The position numbers and the translations under genes are program-made. Of a stretch of 39,994 bases of DNA, positions 31,142 to 39,994 are shown piece by piece. This DNA is from Alteromonadaceae bacterium (GTDB taxonomy: Bacteria; Pseudomonadota; Gammaproteobacteria; Enterobacterales; Alteromonadaceae): assembly GCA_027013165.1 (NCBI GenBank), contig JALUXV010000478.1, forward strand, positions 1 through 39,994, written 5' to 3'. A model generated the notes under the pieces. That model was not told the DNA's origin, ran no database searches, and saw only the letters and a program-made list of their open reading frames with translations. Numbering within the stretch: position 1 is the first letter of the stretch; every line of letters begins with the position of its first letter.

Positions 31142-33232
31142 TTAATGCATTTTGTTAAATTTGTAGTTAGCTAACAATTGATAAAGTTTGTTCATATCAA
31201 CTGGCTTGCCTAAATGCTGTTCAAACCCCAATTGTAAAAATTTTTTTATTTCACTTTTCATCACTTCAGCGGTCAGTGCAATAATAGGGATATCTGGATA
31301 CTTTGCTTTAATCTTTATGCAGGCTTCAATACCATCCATTTCCGGCATTTGGATGTCCATAAAGATAATGTCGTAATGGCAATTTTCCACGGCAGACAAT
31401 GCTTTTTTACCATTGTCTACTATCTCAACATTCGCAGCAGTGTCGCTTAGCATTGAATCGATAACTGTTTGGTTAATAAGGTTGTCTTCAGCCACCAATA
31501 TATTTACTCCTTCTAGTATAGGTGGCTCTGCGTGTTGGGGAGTACTGTTAGATTCAAGTAATGACGTTTTCTTAAGTGGTAATTTAACGGTTATGCATGT
31601 GCCCACACCTTCTTTACTATCAATCTCGATCATGCCATGCATCATTCTGATCAAAGTAACCGTGATAGACATCCCTAGCCCAGTTCCTCCAAACCGTCGA
31701 GTCGTAGAATTGTCGGCTTGTGTAAAACGTTCGAATATATTCTGTTGGACATCTTCGTTCATGCCAATGCCAGTGTCGGTCACCGACAAAACAATGTGTT
31801 GAGCGCCCTCAGAGAGCAACTCTGTTTTTAACCCTATGGAAACCTTACCTACATCTGTGAATTTTACCGCGTTAGATACGAGGTTAAGAATGATCTGACG
31901 GATTCTCACTAAGTCACCCACCCAACCGTCCATATAGTTTTCTGCCACAATTATCTCTATTTGAACACCCTTGTTTCTGGCGCTCATAGACACGTCAGAA
32001 GCGACAGATTCAATAATTTCAAGTAGTGATATTGGGCGTTCTTCTAACGTCAGTTTGTTGGCCTCTATTTTTGAATAATCGAGAATATCATTAATGATTG
32101 TTAACAGCGTTGATGCCGAGTAAATAGCTTTGCTAACCAACTCTTTATGTTTACTTTCAATAGAAGAACGTTCTAGTATCTGAAGTGTTCCGAGAACACC
32201 ATTCATTGGCGTTCTTATCTCATGACTCATGTTTGCCAAAAACTCACTTTTGGATTTATTAGCACTGTCCGCCACGGCCACCGCCTTTTCCATTTTTTGT
32301 GCGTGAATTCGTGTTCTATAAATGATAAAAGCAGCCATAATCGCCACTATGACTGAACAGATACTCAAGATTAACAAAACCGACTCGTAAGACACTACGT
32401 TTGGTTTTACGTTAACCAGCTCTGCATCCAATGTTAACCTTGAACTATCTATACCCCATCGAGATAATTGCTGAGCATTGAACTGTAAACTAAGCACGTT
32501 GTTTTCAGTTAGAGATATTGTCTCCCCTCTCGCGATATTGATCGCCATATCTGCCAGTTTTTCGGGAACAACTACAGCCCCACCAGCATACCTTTGTACA
32601 TTGTGCGCAAATATCGTAAAAATAGGATGAGTATCTTGTTCGATGAGCCATCTATGCACACTCTCCCAGTTCCGTTCAAAGTATTTATAATTAATATAAA
32701 TAATCGGTGTACCCGGAGAACTAGCTTGCAACGCATTCAGAGTCGCCTCTGGTTGGCGCATGGGGTTTAAATAACTGAAATTTATATTTTTGGGAGCAGC
32801 TGCCGAAAAGTTCGAAATGAACGCTTTATCAACCTCAGACTCCGGTGAGCCATAGACAAAATTAATATCTGACGTCTGCGGTAGGGCTGTCATAATTTGT
32901 CTAAACGACCATTCAGGGTCGTAGTCAGAGGGAACAAGTGTACCTGTTTGGGGTTGCCAATCTATATGTAGGAAAAATCGTTTGGCATTTGGCAGCAATT
33001 CGGGGTTGGTGTCAATAAACACACTCGAGTGCCTACCAATAGCAATTATTCGAGAAAACGTCACATTCGTCTGATTTTGCAGAAGACTAAAAATTTGATA
33101 TTTAAAGCTATCTAACATCGTCTTACGAGCGACATCTCCCAAGCTAGTGACCGTGTCTGCATAAAAAGGAGGAACTGTTAACACCAGTACATTTTCATCA
33201 TCAGCTACGCCATTCATGAGGCGTAACATCAT
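31142..33232 (-). CDS. Hybrid sensor histidine kinase (5' end out of frame)
   Basis: 696 residues in frame: a periplasmic sensor of the ABC-substrate-binding-like type (1-280), a membrane helix (284-305), a HisKA domain with phospho-His337 (MSHEIRTPMNG), an HATPase domain (NLVSNAVKFT, DTGIGM, FERFTQAD, GGTGLGMS) and a receiver domain with Asp626 (IIFMDIQMPEMDG) and Lys676. The frame as given lacks a signal peptide or first membrane segment, so the sensor would not reach the periplasm. The missing start lies upstream in another frame (33229-33402). No output regulator gene is nearby. It is convergent with the plus operon, 34 bases away. Confidence 0.88.
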   Translation of the reverse strand: MMLRLMNGVADDENVLVLTVPPFYADTVTSLGDVARKTMLDSFKYQIFSLLQNQTNVTFSRIIAIGRHSSVFIDTNPELLPNAKRFFLHIDWQPQTGTLVPSDYDPEWSFRQIMTALPQTSDINFVYGSPESEVDKAFISNFSAAAPKNINFSYLNPMRQPEATLNALQASSPGTPIIYINYKYFERNWESVHRWLIEQDTHPIFTIFAHNVQRYAGGAVVVPEKLADMAINIARGETISLTENNVLSLQFNAQQLSRWGIDSSRLTLDAELVNVKPNVVSYESVLLILSICSVIVAIMAAFIIYRTRIHAQKMEKAVAVADSANKSKSEFLANMSHEIRTPMNGVLGTLQILERSSIESKHKELVSKAIYSASTLLTIINDILDYSKIEANKLTLEERPISLLEIIESVASDVSMSARNKGVQIEIIVAENYMDGWVGDLVRIRQIILNLVSNAVKFTDVGKVSIGLKTELLSEGAQHIVLSVTDTGIGMNEDVQQNIFERFTQADNSTTRRFGGTGLGMSITVTLIRMMHGMIEIDSKEGVGTCITVKLPLKKTSLLESNSTPQHAEPPILEGVNILVAEDNLINQTVIDSMLSDTAANVEIVDNGKKALSAVENCHYDIIFMDIQMPEMDGIEACIKIKAKYPDIPIIALTAEVMKSEIKKFLQLGFEQHLGKPVDMNKLYQLLANYKFNKMH

Positions 33233-33402
33233 TTTTGACTCAAAATCGACTCATTGAAAGAGTTAACGAGAATAACGTTGTAATTATGTTCGGATGCTAA
33301 TGTTGCTGTCGGGCTTAACACAAAACCAAGTAAAAATAGCATCCGGCACACAAATGCAGATAGCAAACGTCGCTCAAAAAGAAAAAAAAGAGATGCTTTC
33401 AT
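33229..33402 (-). pseudogene. Displaced signal peptide of the histidine kinase
   Basis: A 57-codon frame starts with ATG at 33402. It has a basic start (ERR), a hydrophobic core (MLFLLGFVLSPTATLA) and then SEHNYNVILVNSFNESILSQK before TGA. The last part looks like the first beta strand and helix of the sensor domain that continues as MMLRLMNGVADDENVLVL in the kinase frame. The change of frame falls at the A-run in CAAAAATGATG; one extra A would join both into one protein of about 753 residues. A sequencing error, a real disruption, coupled translation at TGATG, or ribosomal slippage are all possible. Confidence 0.7.
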
Positions 33403-33766
33403 ACATATACGAAGTGTTAACTATGTGAAGTAGCTTAGATCGTTTGTAAATATTAATCTAATTTTTACATCTTAAACAGGCAGATTCCGATCTATTGATT
33501 AATGATGTGCGATTTGCGCTATTCAAAGCTAACTTTTCATGTTTTACTAACTGGGTAACTTTTCGGGAAATTAACTTTTACATGTCAATGGGTTTCACTA
33601 TTAGTCCGTTAATTACAATGTTGACCATTAAGCTCTGGCTTGTCGTATAGACTGCCAGCGCTGTGTGCTGGCTAAAAAAGAGCCAGCAACATTGAAACAC
33701 CTCTCCTCTTTTTTAGCCGCATTCTAAATTTTATTATCTAGGAGCGAGCTAATCCCTCGAAACAAC
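33403..33766 (+). promoter_or_regulatory. Intergenic region with structured leader of the EamA gene
   Basis: No gene is seen in these 364 bases. A candidate promoter is TTGACC (33621-33626), 17 bases, CGTATA (33644-33649); TATAGA two bases later is an alternative -10. Just downstream are competing inverted repeats: GCCAGC (33654-33659), GCTGGCT (33667-33673), AGCCAGC (33681-33687), and GGCTAAAAAAGAG (33670-33682) against CTCTTTTTTAGCC (33706-33718). The first arm may fall before the transcript start. Confidence 0.5.
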
Positions 33767-34645
33767 ATGATTCACACACCACAGCACAAAGGCATACTTT
33801 TCGTTGTACTCGGCACTATTTTGTTTTCCAGTAAAGCCGTGATTGTAAAAATCCTTTTTAGTATCGGATTGGGACCTCTCGAGCTTCAAGCGTTGAGAAT
33901 GCTGATGATACTTCCTTTCTATTTGGCAGTGCTTGGCTGGATTTGGTACAAAGAAAACCTGTCCGTCACACTGAAAGACACAGTATGGACGCTACTTGCT
34001 GGTATTGCCTGTTATCACGTTGCGAGTTTTCTTGATTTGCAAGGGCTGCTCTACATTAGCGCAGGTTTAGAACGGATGATTTTATTTTGTTACCCTGCGA
34101 TATCTATGTTGTTGGCGTGGGTACTGTTGAAAGAGCCTGTGACTAAGCGCATGTGGGTATCGCTAATTCTTGCCTATTTAGGTGTAGTACTATTTTTCTA
34201 CGGCGATGCTAGCTTTGGCGGAGAAAACCTGCTGCTAGGAAGCTTTCTCATTTTTATTGCAAGTATTCTCACCGCTTGGTTCATGGTAGCTAACCAAATA
34301 TATTCAAGACGGATGGGAAGTCAGCGCTTTACGTGCATTGCTATGCTAGGTGCAGTGTTCAGTTTACTGTTGCACGTTTCCATTCAAGGCACCGAAGATT
34401 TAACAGCACTGACCTTACCCATGTACTCGGGTGCCTTGGTTATTGCAGTGTTTTGTACTCTTATACCCACATTTTTACTCAGTGCAGGGGTAAAAATAAT
34501 CGGGGCAAGTAAGGCGGGCATTGTAGGTGCAATAGGCCCATTGGGGACTATCATTTTGTCAAACTACCTACTTGACGAGCCCTTGAGCCTTATTCACTTC
34601 GCCGGTTTAGGATTAGTCATACTGGGGATGCGATTTCTTAAGTGA
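33767..34645 (+). CDS. EamA/DMT-family membrane transporter
   Basis: Inner-membrane permease of 292 residues with about ten hydrophobic segments arranged as two EamA repeats, the drug/metabolite transporter layout. Family cues are the start GILFVVLGTILFSSKAVIVKIL, a glycine-rich mid-region (LILAYLGVVLFFYGDASFGG) and the end HFAGLGLVILGMRFLK. The substrate cannot be told; relatives export amino acids, nucleosides or other metabolites. The nearest AGGAG lies some 25 bases before ATG, further than usual, and no in-frame alternative start was seen. The structured leader suggests control by RNA folding. Confidence 0.88.
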   Translation: MIHTPQHKGILFVVLGTILFSSKAVIVKILFSIGLGPLELQALRMLMILPFYLAVLGWIWYKENLSVTLKDTVWTLLAGIACYHVASFLDLQGLLYISAGLERMILFCYPAISMLLAWVLLKEPVTKRMWVSLILAYLGVVLFFYGDASFGGENLLLGSFLIFIASILTAWFMVANQIYSRRMGSQRFTCIAMLGAVFSLLLHVSIQGTEDLTALTLPMYSGALVIAVFCTLIPTFLLSAGVKIIGASKAGIVGAIGPLGTIILSNYLLDEPLSLIHFAGLGLVILGMRFLK

Positions 34646-34688
34646 GGGGAATGAGGCAGCGCCAGAAATATATAGGTCTTGGCCAAAG

Positions 34689-35663
34689 CTACTGCGTCAA
34701 CCCCATTGAAAAATGCAGTTTCCGATTGCTGTCTAACACTATCGCTTCGTAGTCCGGTAGGGTGTTTATAAGGCTGATTCCTGCTTCAACCCCCATAACA
34801 AATACTGAAGTCGACAATGCGTCATTAACGGTGCTAGATGGTCCTATGATGGATACAGATTGTACTTCATATGTTGAAGTACCCGTTTTGGGTGAAAGGA
34901 TGTGATGATATCGAGTACCGTCTTCCTCAAAGAAACGTTCGTAGTCGCCAGAGGTTGAAATAGCAAAGTCTTCTAAAGGAATTGTGACCGCTTGCTTTTC
35001 TTCGTTCCGCGGGTCGCGAATACCCACCAGCCATGGACGTCCTCGCCTGTCACCGAGTAATCGTGTGTCACCGCCAGCAGTAACTAACGCGTGCTCGATT
35101 CCCATTGCTTGCAGCGCTTCAATTGATTTATCAACCGCGTACCCTTTAGCAATACCACCCAAATCTATTTTTACGTCAGGATGATTAAAGTAAACACTCA
35201 AATCTTCTTCATTTAACACGATGTGTTGGTAGTTAATCGCTTCTAAAGATGCAGCTATTTGGTCATCATCAGGCTTTAGATGTTGCTGGTAATCATACTT
35301 AAAGCCCACACTGGCAAAGGTAATATCAAAGGCACCGTTTGACACTTTGCTAAATTCAATAGATTCGCTGATAAGGCGATACAAGGTTGCATCCACAACA
35401 ACGGGATGCTCGGCGGCTTTTGCATTAACCTGTGCTAGCTGACTGGATACAATATAGGGGCTCATTAACTGATTAACGGCTTCCATTTCAGCAAACACTG
35501 CATCTATGGCCAACACACTTTGTGCTTGCGAGTAGGCCCACACTTGAACCTCAATATTGGTGCCCATAATACTTGCTTCTCCCCAATACCAGTCGGCCAA
35601 TACTGACTGAGTACAAAGTAGATATACTGCAAGGCTAATGTTTACAACGATTGACTTAATCAT
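34689..35663 (-). CDS. apbE: FAD:protein FMN transferase (ApbE family)
   Basis: Periplasmic enzyme that transfers FMN from FAD to a Thr/Ser of exported redox proteins. It has 324 residues with a signal peptide ending at SVLA (about 23). Family blocks are MGTNIEVQVW, SNGAFDITF, KIDLGGIAKGYAVDKSIEAL, HALVTAGGDTRLLG, ISTSGDYERFF, YHHILSPKTG and DALSTSVFVMG, including the Asp/Thr metal-site region. No NqrC or RnfG substrate is in the window. The DUF3570 protein, with its DTISGAS string, is the best local candidate. It stands alone between the EamA gene and the repeat beside dnaJ. Confidence 0.93.
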   Translation of the reverse strand: MIKSIVVNISLAVYLLCTQSVLADWYWGEASIMGTNIEVQVWAYSQAQSVLAIDAVFAEMEAVNQLMSPYIVSSQLAQVNAKAAEHPVVVDATLYRLISESIEFSKVSNGAFDITFASVGFKYDYQQHLKPDDDQIAASLEAINYQHIVLNEEDLSVYFNHPDVKIDLGGIAKGYAVDKSIEALQAMGIEHALVTAGGDTRLLGDRRGRPWLVGIRDPRNEEKQAVTIPLEDFAISTSGDYERFFEEDGTRYHHILSPKTGTSTYEVQSVSIIGPSSTVNDALSTSVFVMGVEAGISLINTLPDYEAIVLDSNRKLHFSMGLTQ

Positions 35664-35981
35664 AGTGTTAACTGACGTTTTGGCATTGGCTCAAGTTAGC
35701 ACATGTCGTCGATAAAACAGGTTTGAATACGAGAGCTTAGGTATGGAAATGAATGCTTTGCAGAGTGAGGTTTTATCCACAAAAAAGCATTCAAATAAGC
35801 GAGGGGAAGTAATGAACTTTTTACGGCCGTCCTCGGCATGGATGCCGAGGCCGAGCCCCTCGGAAGGGTCTACGCGTGCAGTAAAAAGTTCATTACTTTC
35901 CCTCAGTGAGACCGCGACAGCCTTTAATCACTTAACTAGCTTGCATTACTCAACTGAGGGCTTTTGCATGAATGGATTAAT
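35664..35981. other. Gene-free region between apbE and dnaJ
   Basis: 318 bases without a convincing gene. The palindromic repeat at 35801-35904 takes up the middle. The part next to apbE should hold its promoter, but I could not pick one out. No classical terminator with a T-run was seen for dnaJ, so the repeat may serve as its 3' end. Confidence 0.5.
35801..35904 (+). repeat. Palindromic three-hairpin repeat, copy beside dnaJ
   Basis: The 24-bp outer stem (35801-35824 with 35881-35904) has a single G-U position. Inside are a perfect 9-bp hairpin CCTCGGCAT/ATGCCGAGG (35831-35850) and CCGAG/CTCGG (35851-35863). The core CGGCATGGATGCCGA, GAGCCCC, GGA, GGGT, CGCGTG follows the order of the copy at 357-461; the outer stem sequence is unrelated. 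It lies 77 bases past the dnaJ stop. Confidence 0.8.
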
Positions 35982-37121
35982 TTAGTTGGTTAAGTCGTCG
36001 AAGAACTTCTTAACACCGTCAAAGAAACCTTGTGCCTTCGGGCTGTGCTTACTTGACGCTTTGCCCATAGACTCTTCGAGTTCTTGTAACAACTCTTTTT
36101 GACGAGAAGACAAGTTAACTGGTGTTTCTACCACTACTTTACACATCAAGTCACCGATAGAGCCACTACGTACCGATTTTACGCCTTTACCACGCAAACG
36201 GAACATACGTCCTGTTTGAGTTTCCGCACTGATTTTCAGCTTAACTTTACCGTCTAAGGTAGGTACTTCCAGCTCACCGCCAAGTGCGGCTGTAGTGAAA
36301 CTAAGTGGGACTTCACAGTACAAGTTATTGCCGTCGCGCTGGAAAATATCGTGGTCGCGAACATGCACTTGAACGTACAAATCACCTGCTGGTGCACCGT
36401 TCTCGCCTGCCTCGCCTTCACCTGATAGACGAATACGGTCGCCAGTATCAACACCTGCAGGAATTTTAACGTTAAGGGTTTTGGTTTTCTCTTTACGGCC
36501 TTGACCATGACAGCTGTTACAAGGGTCTTCAATAATCTTGCCTTTACCAGAACAGGTTGGGCAAGTTTGTTGAACGGCAAAGAAACCTTGACGCATCTGT
36601 ACTTGGCCATTGCCGTGACAGGTTGGGCAGGTCTTAGGTGATGAGCCTTTTTTAGCGCCCGAGCCGTCACATACTTCACACTCTACAAGGGTAGGCACGC
36701 GTATATCAACGCTCTTGCCCCGCACTGCTTCTTCAAGTGAAAGTTCAAGGTTATAGCGAAGATCTGAACCTTGACGTGCACGAGACTGACGGCCACCACG
36801 GCCACCGCCACCACCGAAGATGTCACCAAAAACATCACCGAAAATATCACCAAAGTCTGCACCACCGCCGCCAAAGCCAGCACCGCCACGGTTTGGATCC
36901 ACACCCGCATGGCCGTATTGATCATACGCAGCGCGCTTTTGCGAATCATTCAAGACTTCGTAAGCTTCTTGGATCTCTTTGAATTTATCCTCTAGCGCTT
37001 TATCGCCTTGTGTACGGTCGGGATGGTACTTCATCGCAAGCTTTTTATACGCCTTTTTAATTTCGCGTTCGCCTGCGCTTTTAGCTACCCCTAGTACTTC
37101 GTAGTAGTCACGTTTAGACAT
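35982..37121 (-). CDS. dnaJ: Chaperone protein DnaJ
   Basis: Hsp40 co-chaperone that delivers unfolded proteins to DnaK and triggers its ATPase. 379 residues: a J domain with HPD (KYHPDRTQ, residues 33-35), a Gly/Phe-rich linker (about 76-115), four zinc-binding CxxCxGxG repeats ([32 protein letters not shown], about 150-215) and the C-terminal substrate domains. It follows dnaK on the same strand across 180 bases containing a hairpin terminator, so it may be partly uncoupled from dnaK. Confidence 0.98.
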   Translation of the reverse strand: MSKRDYYEVLGVAKSAGEREIKKAYKKLAMKYHPDRTQGDKALEDKFKEIQEAYEVLNDSQKRAAYDQYGHAGVDPNRGGAGFGGGGADFGDIFGDVFGDIFGGGGGRGGRQSRARQGSDLRYNLELSLEEAVRGKSVDIRVPTLVECEVCDGSGAKKGSSPKTCPTCHGNGQVQMRQGFFAVQQTCPTCSGKGKIIEDPCNSCHGQGRKEKTKTLNVKIPAGVDTGDRIRLSGEGEAGENGAPAGDLYVQVHVRDHDIFQRDGNNLYCEVPLSFTTAALGGELEVPTLDGKVKLKISAETQTGRMFRLRGKGVKSVRSGSIGDLMCKVVVETPVNLSSRQKELLQELEESMGKASSKHSPKAQGFFDGVKKFFDDLTN

Positions 37122-37210
37122 AGTGTTTACTTACCCTGCGTTACTTTCGGTGATATTTTTATTCACCGACTCGACTTCGTAATGTCGTTTTTCTTTGCAT
37201 TCATTAACAC

Positions 37211-37243
37211 AATAAAGGCGCAACAAGCTTTCCCTGTTGCGCC
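37211..37243 (-). terminator. Terminator between dnaK and dnaJ
   Basis: On the minus strand GGCGCAACA pairs perfectly with TGTTGCGCC (9 bp, 9-nt loop; plus arms 217-225 and 235-243 after 37000) and is followed by TTTATT. The short T-tract suggests partial termination, leaving dnaK mRNA in excess of dnaJ. Confidence 0.65.
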
Positions 37244-37258
37244 CGAACTGCTTACTTG

Positions 37259-37284
37259 GTGCAGCTAACATAGGTTGGCTGCAC
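37259..37284 (-). other. Stem-loop just after dnaK
   Basis: GTGCAGC (37259-37265) and GCTGCAC (37278-37284) form a perfect 7-bp stem with a 12-nt loop, 17 bases after the dnaK stop. It has no T-run, so it is probably an mRNA 3'-end or processing structure ahead of the terminator. Confidence 0.45.
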
Positions 37285-37301
37285 TAGTGACATAACAAGA
37301 A

Positions 37302-39230
37302 TTACTTCTTATCGTCTTCTTTTACTTCTTCAAACTCAGCGTCAACAACGTCGTCATCTGCTTTAGCTTGTTGCTCACCTGTATCAGTACCACCAGCAGC
37401 TTCTGCTGCACCAGCTTGTGCTTGAGCCGCTTCCATAAGCTTGCTAGACGCTTCAATAAGCGCTTGAGTCTTAGCTTCGATGGCTGCTTTATCTTCACCT
37501 TTGGCCGCTTCTTCAAGTTCAGCTACCGCAGCTTCGATTGGCGCTTTGTCATCAGCAGAAAGGGCTTCACCCACTTCTTCAAGCTGCTTACGTGTAGCGT
37601 GAATCATACCGTCAGCTTGGTTACGTGCTTGAACTAGTTCTTCAAACTTCGCATCCGCTTCTTTGTTTGCTTCTGCGTCTGCAACCATTTGCTCAATTTC
37701 AGCGTCACTCAAACCAGAAGAGGCTTTAATCGTGATCTTCTGCTCTTTACCTGTGTCTTTGTCTTTCGCAGATACATGCAGAATGCCGTCCGCATCCAAG
37801 TCGAAAGTAACTTCGATTTGAGGTACACCACGTGCAGCAGGGCGAATACCTTCAAGGTTGAACTGACCAAGAGACTTGTTCCCGCTTGATTGCTTACGCT
37901 CACCTTGCAGTACGTGTACCGTTACCGCAGACTGGTTGTCTTCAGCAGTAGAGAAAGTTTGCGACTTCTTCGTTGGGATAGTCGTGTTCTTCTCGATAAG
38001 CGCTGTCATTACACCACCCATAGTCTCGATACCAAGAGACAGAGGTGTAACATCTAGAAGTAGAACGTCTTTAACGTCACCAGAAAGAACACCACCTTGA
38101 ATTGCTGCGCCCACGGCTACTGCTTCATCAGGGTTAACGTCTTTACGCGGCTCTTTACCGAAGAACTCAGTTACATACTTCTGTACTAGCGGCATACGTG
38201 TTTGACCACCAACAAGAATAATGTCGTTGATGTCGCCCACAGACAAGTCAGAATCAGCAAGTGCTTGCTTGAGCGGGTTAAGCGAGTTCTTAACTAAGTC
38301 TTCAACCAAAGACTCAAGTTTTGCACGAGTAAGCTTAATCGCTAAGTGCTTAGGACCTGTTGCATCAGCAGTGATGTAAGGCAGGTTAACTTCTGTCTGT
38401 TGTGAAGAAGAAAGTTCGATTTTGGCTTTCTCGCCCGCTTCTTTAAGACGCTGCATAGCTAGCGGATCTTTACGAAGGTCGATGCCTTGATCTTTCTTAA
38501 ACTCTTCAACTAGGTAGTTGATAACACGGTTATCAAAGTCTTCACCACCTAAGTGAGTGTCACCGTTAGTCGCTAGAACTTCAAACGTGTGCTCGCCGTC
38601 TACTTCATCAATTTCGATGATAGAGATATCGAAAGTACCACCACCTAAGTCGTAAACCGCAACAACATTATCACCCTGCTTCTTGTCCATACCGTAAGCA
38701 AGGGCAGCAGCAGTTGGCTCGTTGATAATACGCTTAACTTCTAGACCAGCAATACGACCAGCATCTTTAGTCGCTTGACGCTGTGAATCATTAAAATATG
38801 CAGGTACAGTAATTACCGCACCAGTCACTTCTTCACCAAGGAAATCCTCAGCGGTCTTTTTCATTTTCTTAAGTACTTCAGCAGAAATTTGCGGTGGCGC
38901 CATTTTCTCGCCTTTCGCTTCTACCCATGCATCGCCATTATCTGCGCCAACAATTTTGAATGGCATAATGTCGATGTCACGTTGTACTTCTTTATCTTGA
39001 AAACGACGACCAATTAGACGCTTAATAGCGAATAGTGTGTTTTCAGGGTTTGTAACCGCTTGACGCTTAGCTGATTGACCTACTAGCGTTTCACCGTCGT
39101 TGGTGTAAGCAATGATTGAGGGTGTGGTACGATCGCCTTCAGCGTTCTCAATTACGCGAGGTTTGTCGCCGTCTAAAACTGCGACACATGAATTCGTTGT
39201 ACCTAAATCGATACCAATGATTTTACCCAT
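37302..39230 (-). CDS. dnaK: Chaperone protein DnaK (Hsp70)
   Basis: ATP-driven chaperone of 642 residues with the usual order: actin-like ATPase domain ([17 protein letters not shown] at 4-20, [26 protein letters not shown]), linker [19 protein letters not shown], substrate domain, and a helical lid with an acidic tail ending [15 protein letters not shown] lies before ATG. A heat-shock type promoter (39274-39299) sits between grpE and dnaK, so dnaK can be expressed separately from grpE. Confidence 0.99.
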   Translation of the reverse strand: MGKIIGIDLGTTNSCVAVLDGDKPRVIENAEGDRTTPSIIAYTNDGETLVGQSAKRQAVTNPENTLFAIKRLIGRRFQDKEVQRDIDIMPFKIVGADNGDAWVEAKGEKMAPPQISAEVLKKMKKTAEDFLGEEVTGAVITVPAYFNDSQRQATKDAGRIAGLEVKRIINEPTAAALAYGMDKKQGDNVVAVYDLGGGTFDISIIEIDEVDGEHTFEVLATNGDTHLGGEDFDNRVINYLVEEFKKDQGIDLRKDPLAMQRLKEAGEKAKIELSSSQQTEVNLPYITADATGPKHLAIKLTRAKLESLVEDLVKNSLNPLKQALADSDLSVGDINDIILVGGQTRMPLVQKYVTEFFGKEPRKDVNPDEAVAVGAAIQGGVLSGDVKDVLLLDVTPLSLGIETMGGVMTALIEKNTTIPTKKSQTFSTAEDNQSAVTVHVLQGERKQSSGNKSLGQFNLEGIRPAARGVPQIEVTFDLDADGILHVSAKDKDTGKEQKITIKASSGLSDAEIEQMVADAEANKEADAKFEELVQARNQADGMIHATRKQLEEVGEALSADDKAPIEAAVAELEEAAKGEDKAAIEAKTQALIEASSKLMEAAQAQAGAAEAAGGTDTGEQQAKADDDVVDAEFEEVKEDDKK

Positions 39231-39273
39231 TTTCGTGTCTCCGAAAAAATATAATTCTTAATCTGCAAAATTA

Positions 39274-39299
39274 GTGGGGTTATTCGCCCACCTTTTCAA
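39274..39299 (-). promoter_or_regulatory. Sigma-32-type heat-shock promoter of dnaK
   Basis: On the minus strand TTGAAA (complement of 39294-39299) is followed after 14 bases by CCCCACTAAT (CCCCAC is the complement of 39274-39279). This is close to the known RpoH consensus (CTTGAAA, 13-15 bases, CCCCATNT), 44 bases before the dnaK ATG. Confidence 0.75.
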
Positions 39300-39352
39300 T
39301 ACTTGTCAGTAAAAAAACTGAAATTTTAGTGGTTTTGTCGCAAATCGCGGCA

Positions 39353-39985
39353 TTATGCCTGCGTATCTACGCCTCCACTTGGTGCTCGTGAAACCATAAC
39401 CATTGCTGGTCGTAGTAATCGGCCGTTAATTTGATAACCTTTTTGCATCACTGCCATCACTGTATTAGGCGCGTGATCGGCGCTTTCTTGCATTGACATT
39501 GCTTGGTGCAATTCTGGATCGAAGGCTTCGCCTTGCGGATCAATAAGGACCAATCCAAATTTCTCAATAGTGCTCAAGAAACTTTTATGCGTCATTTCTA
39601 CGCCTTCAAGCAACGACTTAACCGCCTCGTTATCTTTGTCGGTCATTTCAATGGCGCGCTCTAAGTTGTCAACCACAGGAAGTAGTTCACCGGCAAAACG
39701 CTCTAAAGCGAACTTACGCGCTTTTTCTACTTCAGCTTCCGCTCTACGACGTGCGTTCTCCATGTCAGCACGTGCCCGAAGTACGCTGTCTTGCTGTTCT
39801 TTAACCGTGGCTTGCGCTTCTGAAAGTGCAGTCTCTAGCTCGTAAATACGTTGCGCAGTTTCATCTAGTGGTGCGTCAGTTTGCTCACCTTCCACTTGCT
39901 GTGCTTCGTTTACATCAACAGTTTCTACATTTTCTTCTACAGCGGCATTGTCTTGTTCTGCCTGCACTTCGCGCTGATCGCTCAT
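39353..39985 (-). CDS. grpE: Nucleotide exchange factor GrpE
   Basis: DnaK nucleotide exchange factor of 210 residues. An acidic disordered N-terminus is followed by a long coiled coil (about 45-100, [34 protein letters not shown]), helices, and the beta-rich DnaK-binding end ([41 protein letters not shown]). The ATG at 39985 has GAGG within the last bases of the window; its promoter lies outside. It is followed by dnaK on the same strand. Confidence 0.97.
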   Translation of the reverse strand: MSDQREVQAEQDNAAVEENVETVDVNEAQQVEGEQTDAPLDETAQRIYELETALSEAQATVKEQQDSVLRARADMENARRRAEAEVEKARKFALERFAGELLPVVDNLERAIEMTDKDNEAVKSLLEGVEMTHKSFLSTIEKFGLVLIDPQGEAFDPELHQAMSMQESADHAPNTVMAVMQKGYQINGRLLRPAMVMVSRAPSGGVDTQA

Positions 39986-39994
39986 GCCTACCTC

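Overview
The window looks like a chromosomal segment of a marine gammaproteobacterium of the Alteromonas type. This is judged from the heat-shock order grpE-dnaK-dnaJ, the carA-carB and dapB genes, moderate G+C and the typical protein sequences; no 16S or other marker is present to fix the species. Housekeeping genes flank about 29 kb of accessory genes lying between dapB and dnaJ.

Layout. 1-582 has no gene and is a dense nest of inverted repeats. 583-6107 (minus) holds carB, carA with a long leader containing an attenuator-like terminator, and dapB. 6325-9696 holds a cytochrome b561, a propionyl-CoA synthetase (prpE type) and a cytochrome c'. 9806-25276 is one tightly packed minus-strand run of 15 genes, with most gaps from -31 to +12 bases and one of 79. 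Read in transcription order these are: a large hydrazine-synthase-alpha-like dihaem lipoprotein, two paralogous outer-membrane barrels (one with an SH3 domain), a TlpA-like thioredoxin, a DUF4266 lipoprotein, a DUF3570 barrel, an anchored sandwich-like protein, three TPR proteins, a small periplasmic protein, TolQ/ExbB, two ExbD/TolR proteins and a TonB/AgmX-like protein. Divergent from it (25720-31107, plus) are three exported proteins: a monohaem protein, a dihaem LamG-like lipoprotein and a Tat-exported DUF1501-like protein. Then follow a hybrid histidine kinase whose signal peptide is out of frame, an EamA permease with a structured leader, an ApbE flavin transferase, a palindromic repeat, and dnaJ, dnaK and grpE.

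How it may work together. The TolQ-ExbD-ExbD-TonB/AgmX set plus TPR proteins and barrels has the composition of a proton-motive-force-driven trans-envelope machine of the Agl-Glt (Myxococcus gliding/spore coat) kind. Here it is encoded in the same run as haem proteins, a thioredoxin, and a DUF3570/DUF4266 pair that I recall often lying near apbE. I infer an envelope-spanning machine coupled to surface or periplasmic redox proteins. That is the candidate undescribed system; its substrate and output cannot be read from the sequence. A family of three-hairpin palindromic repeats (two copies at the left edge, one beside dnaJ) is the other notable structure.
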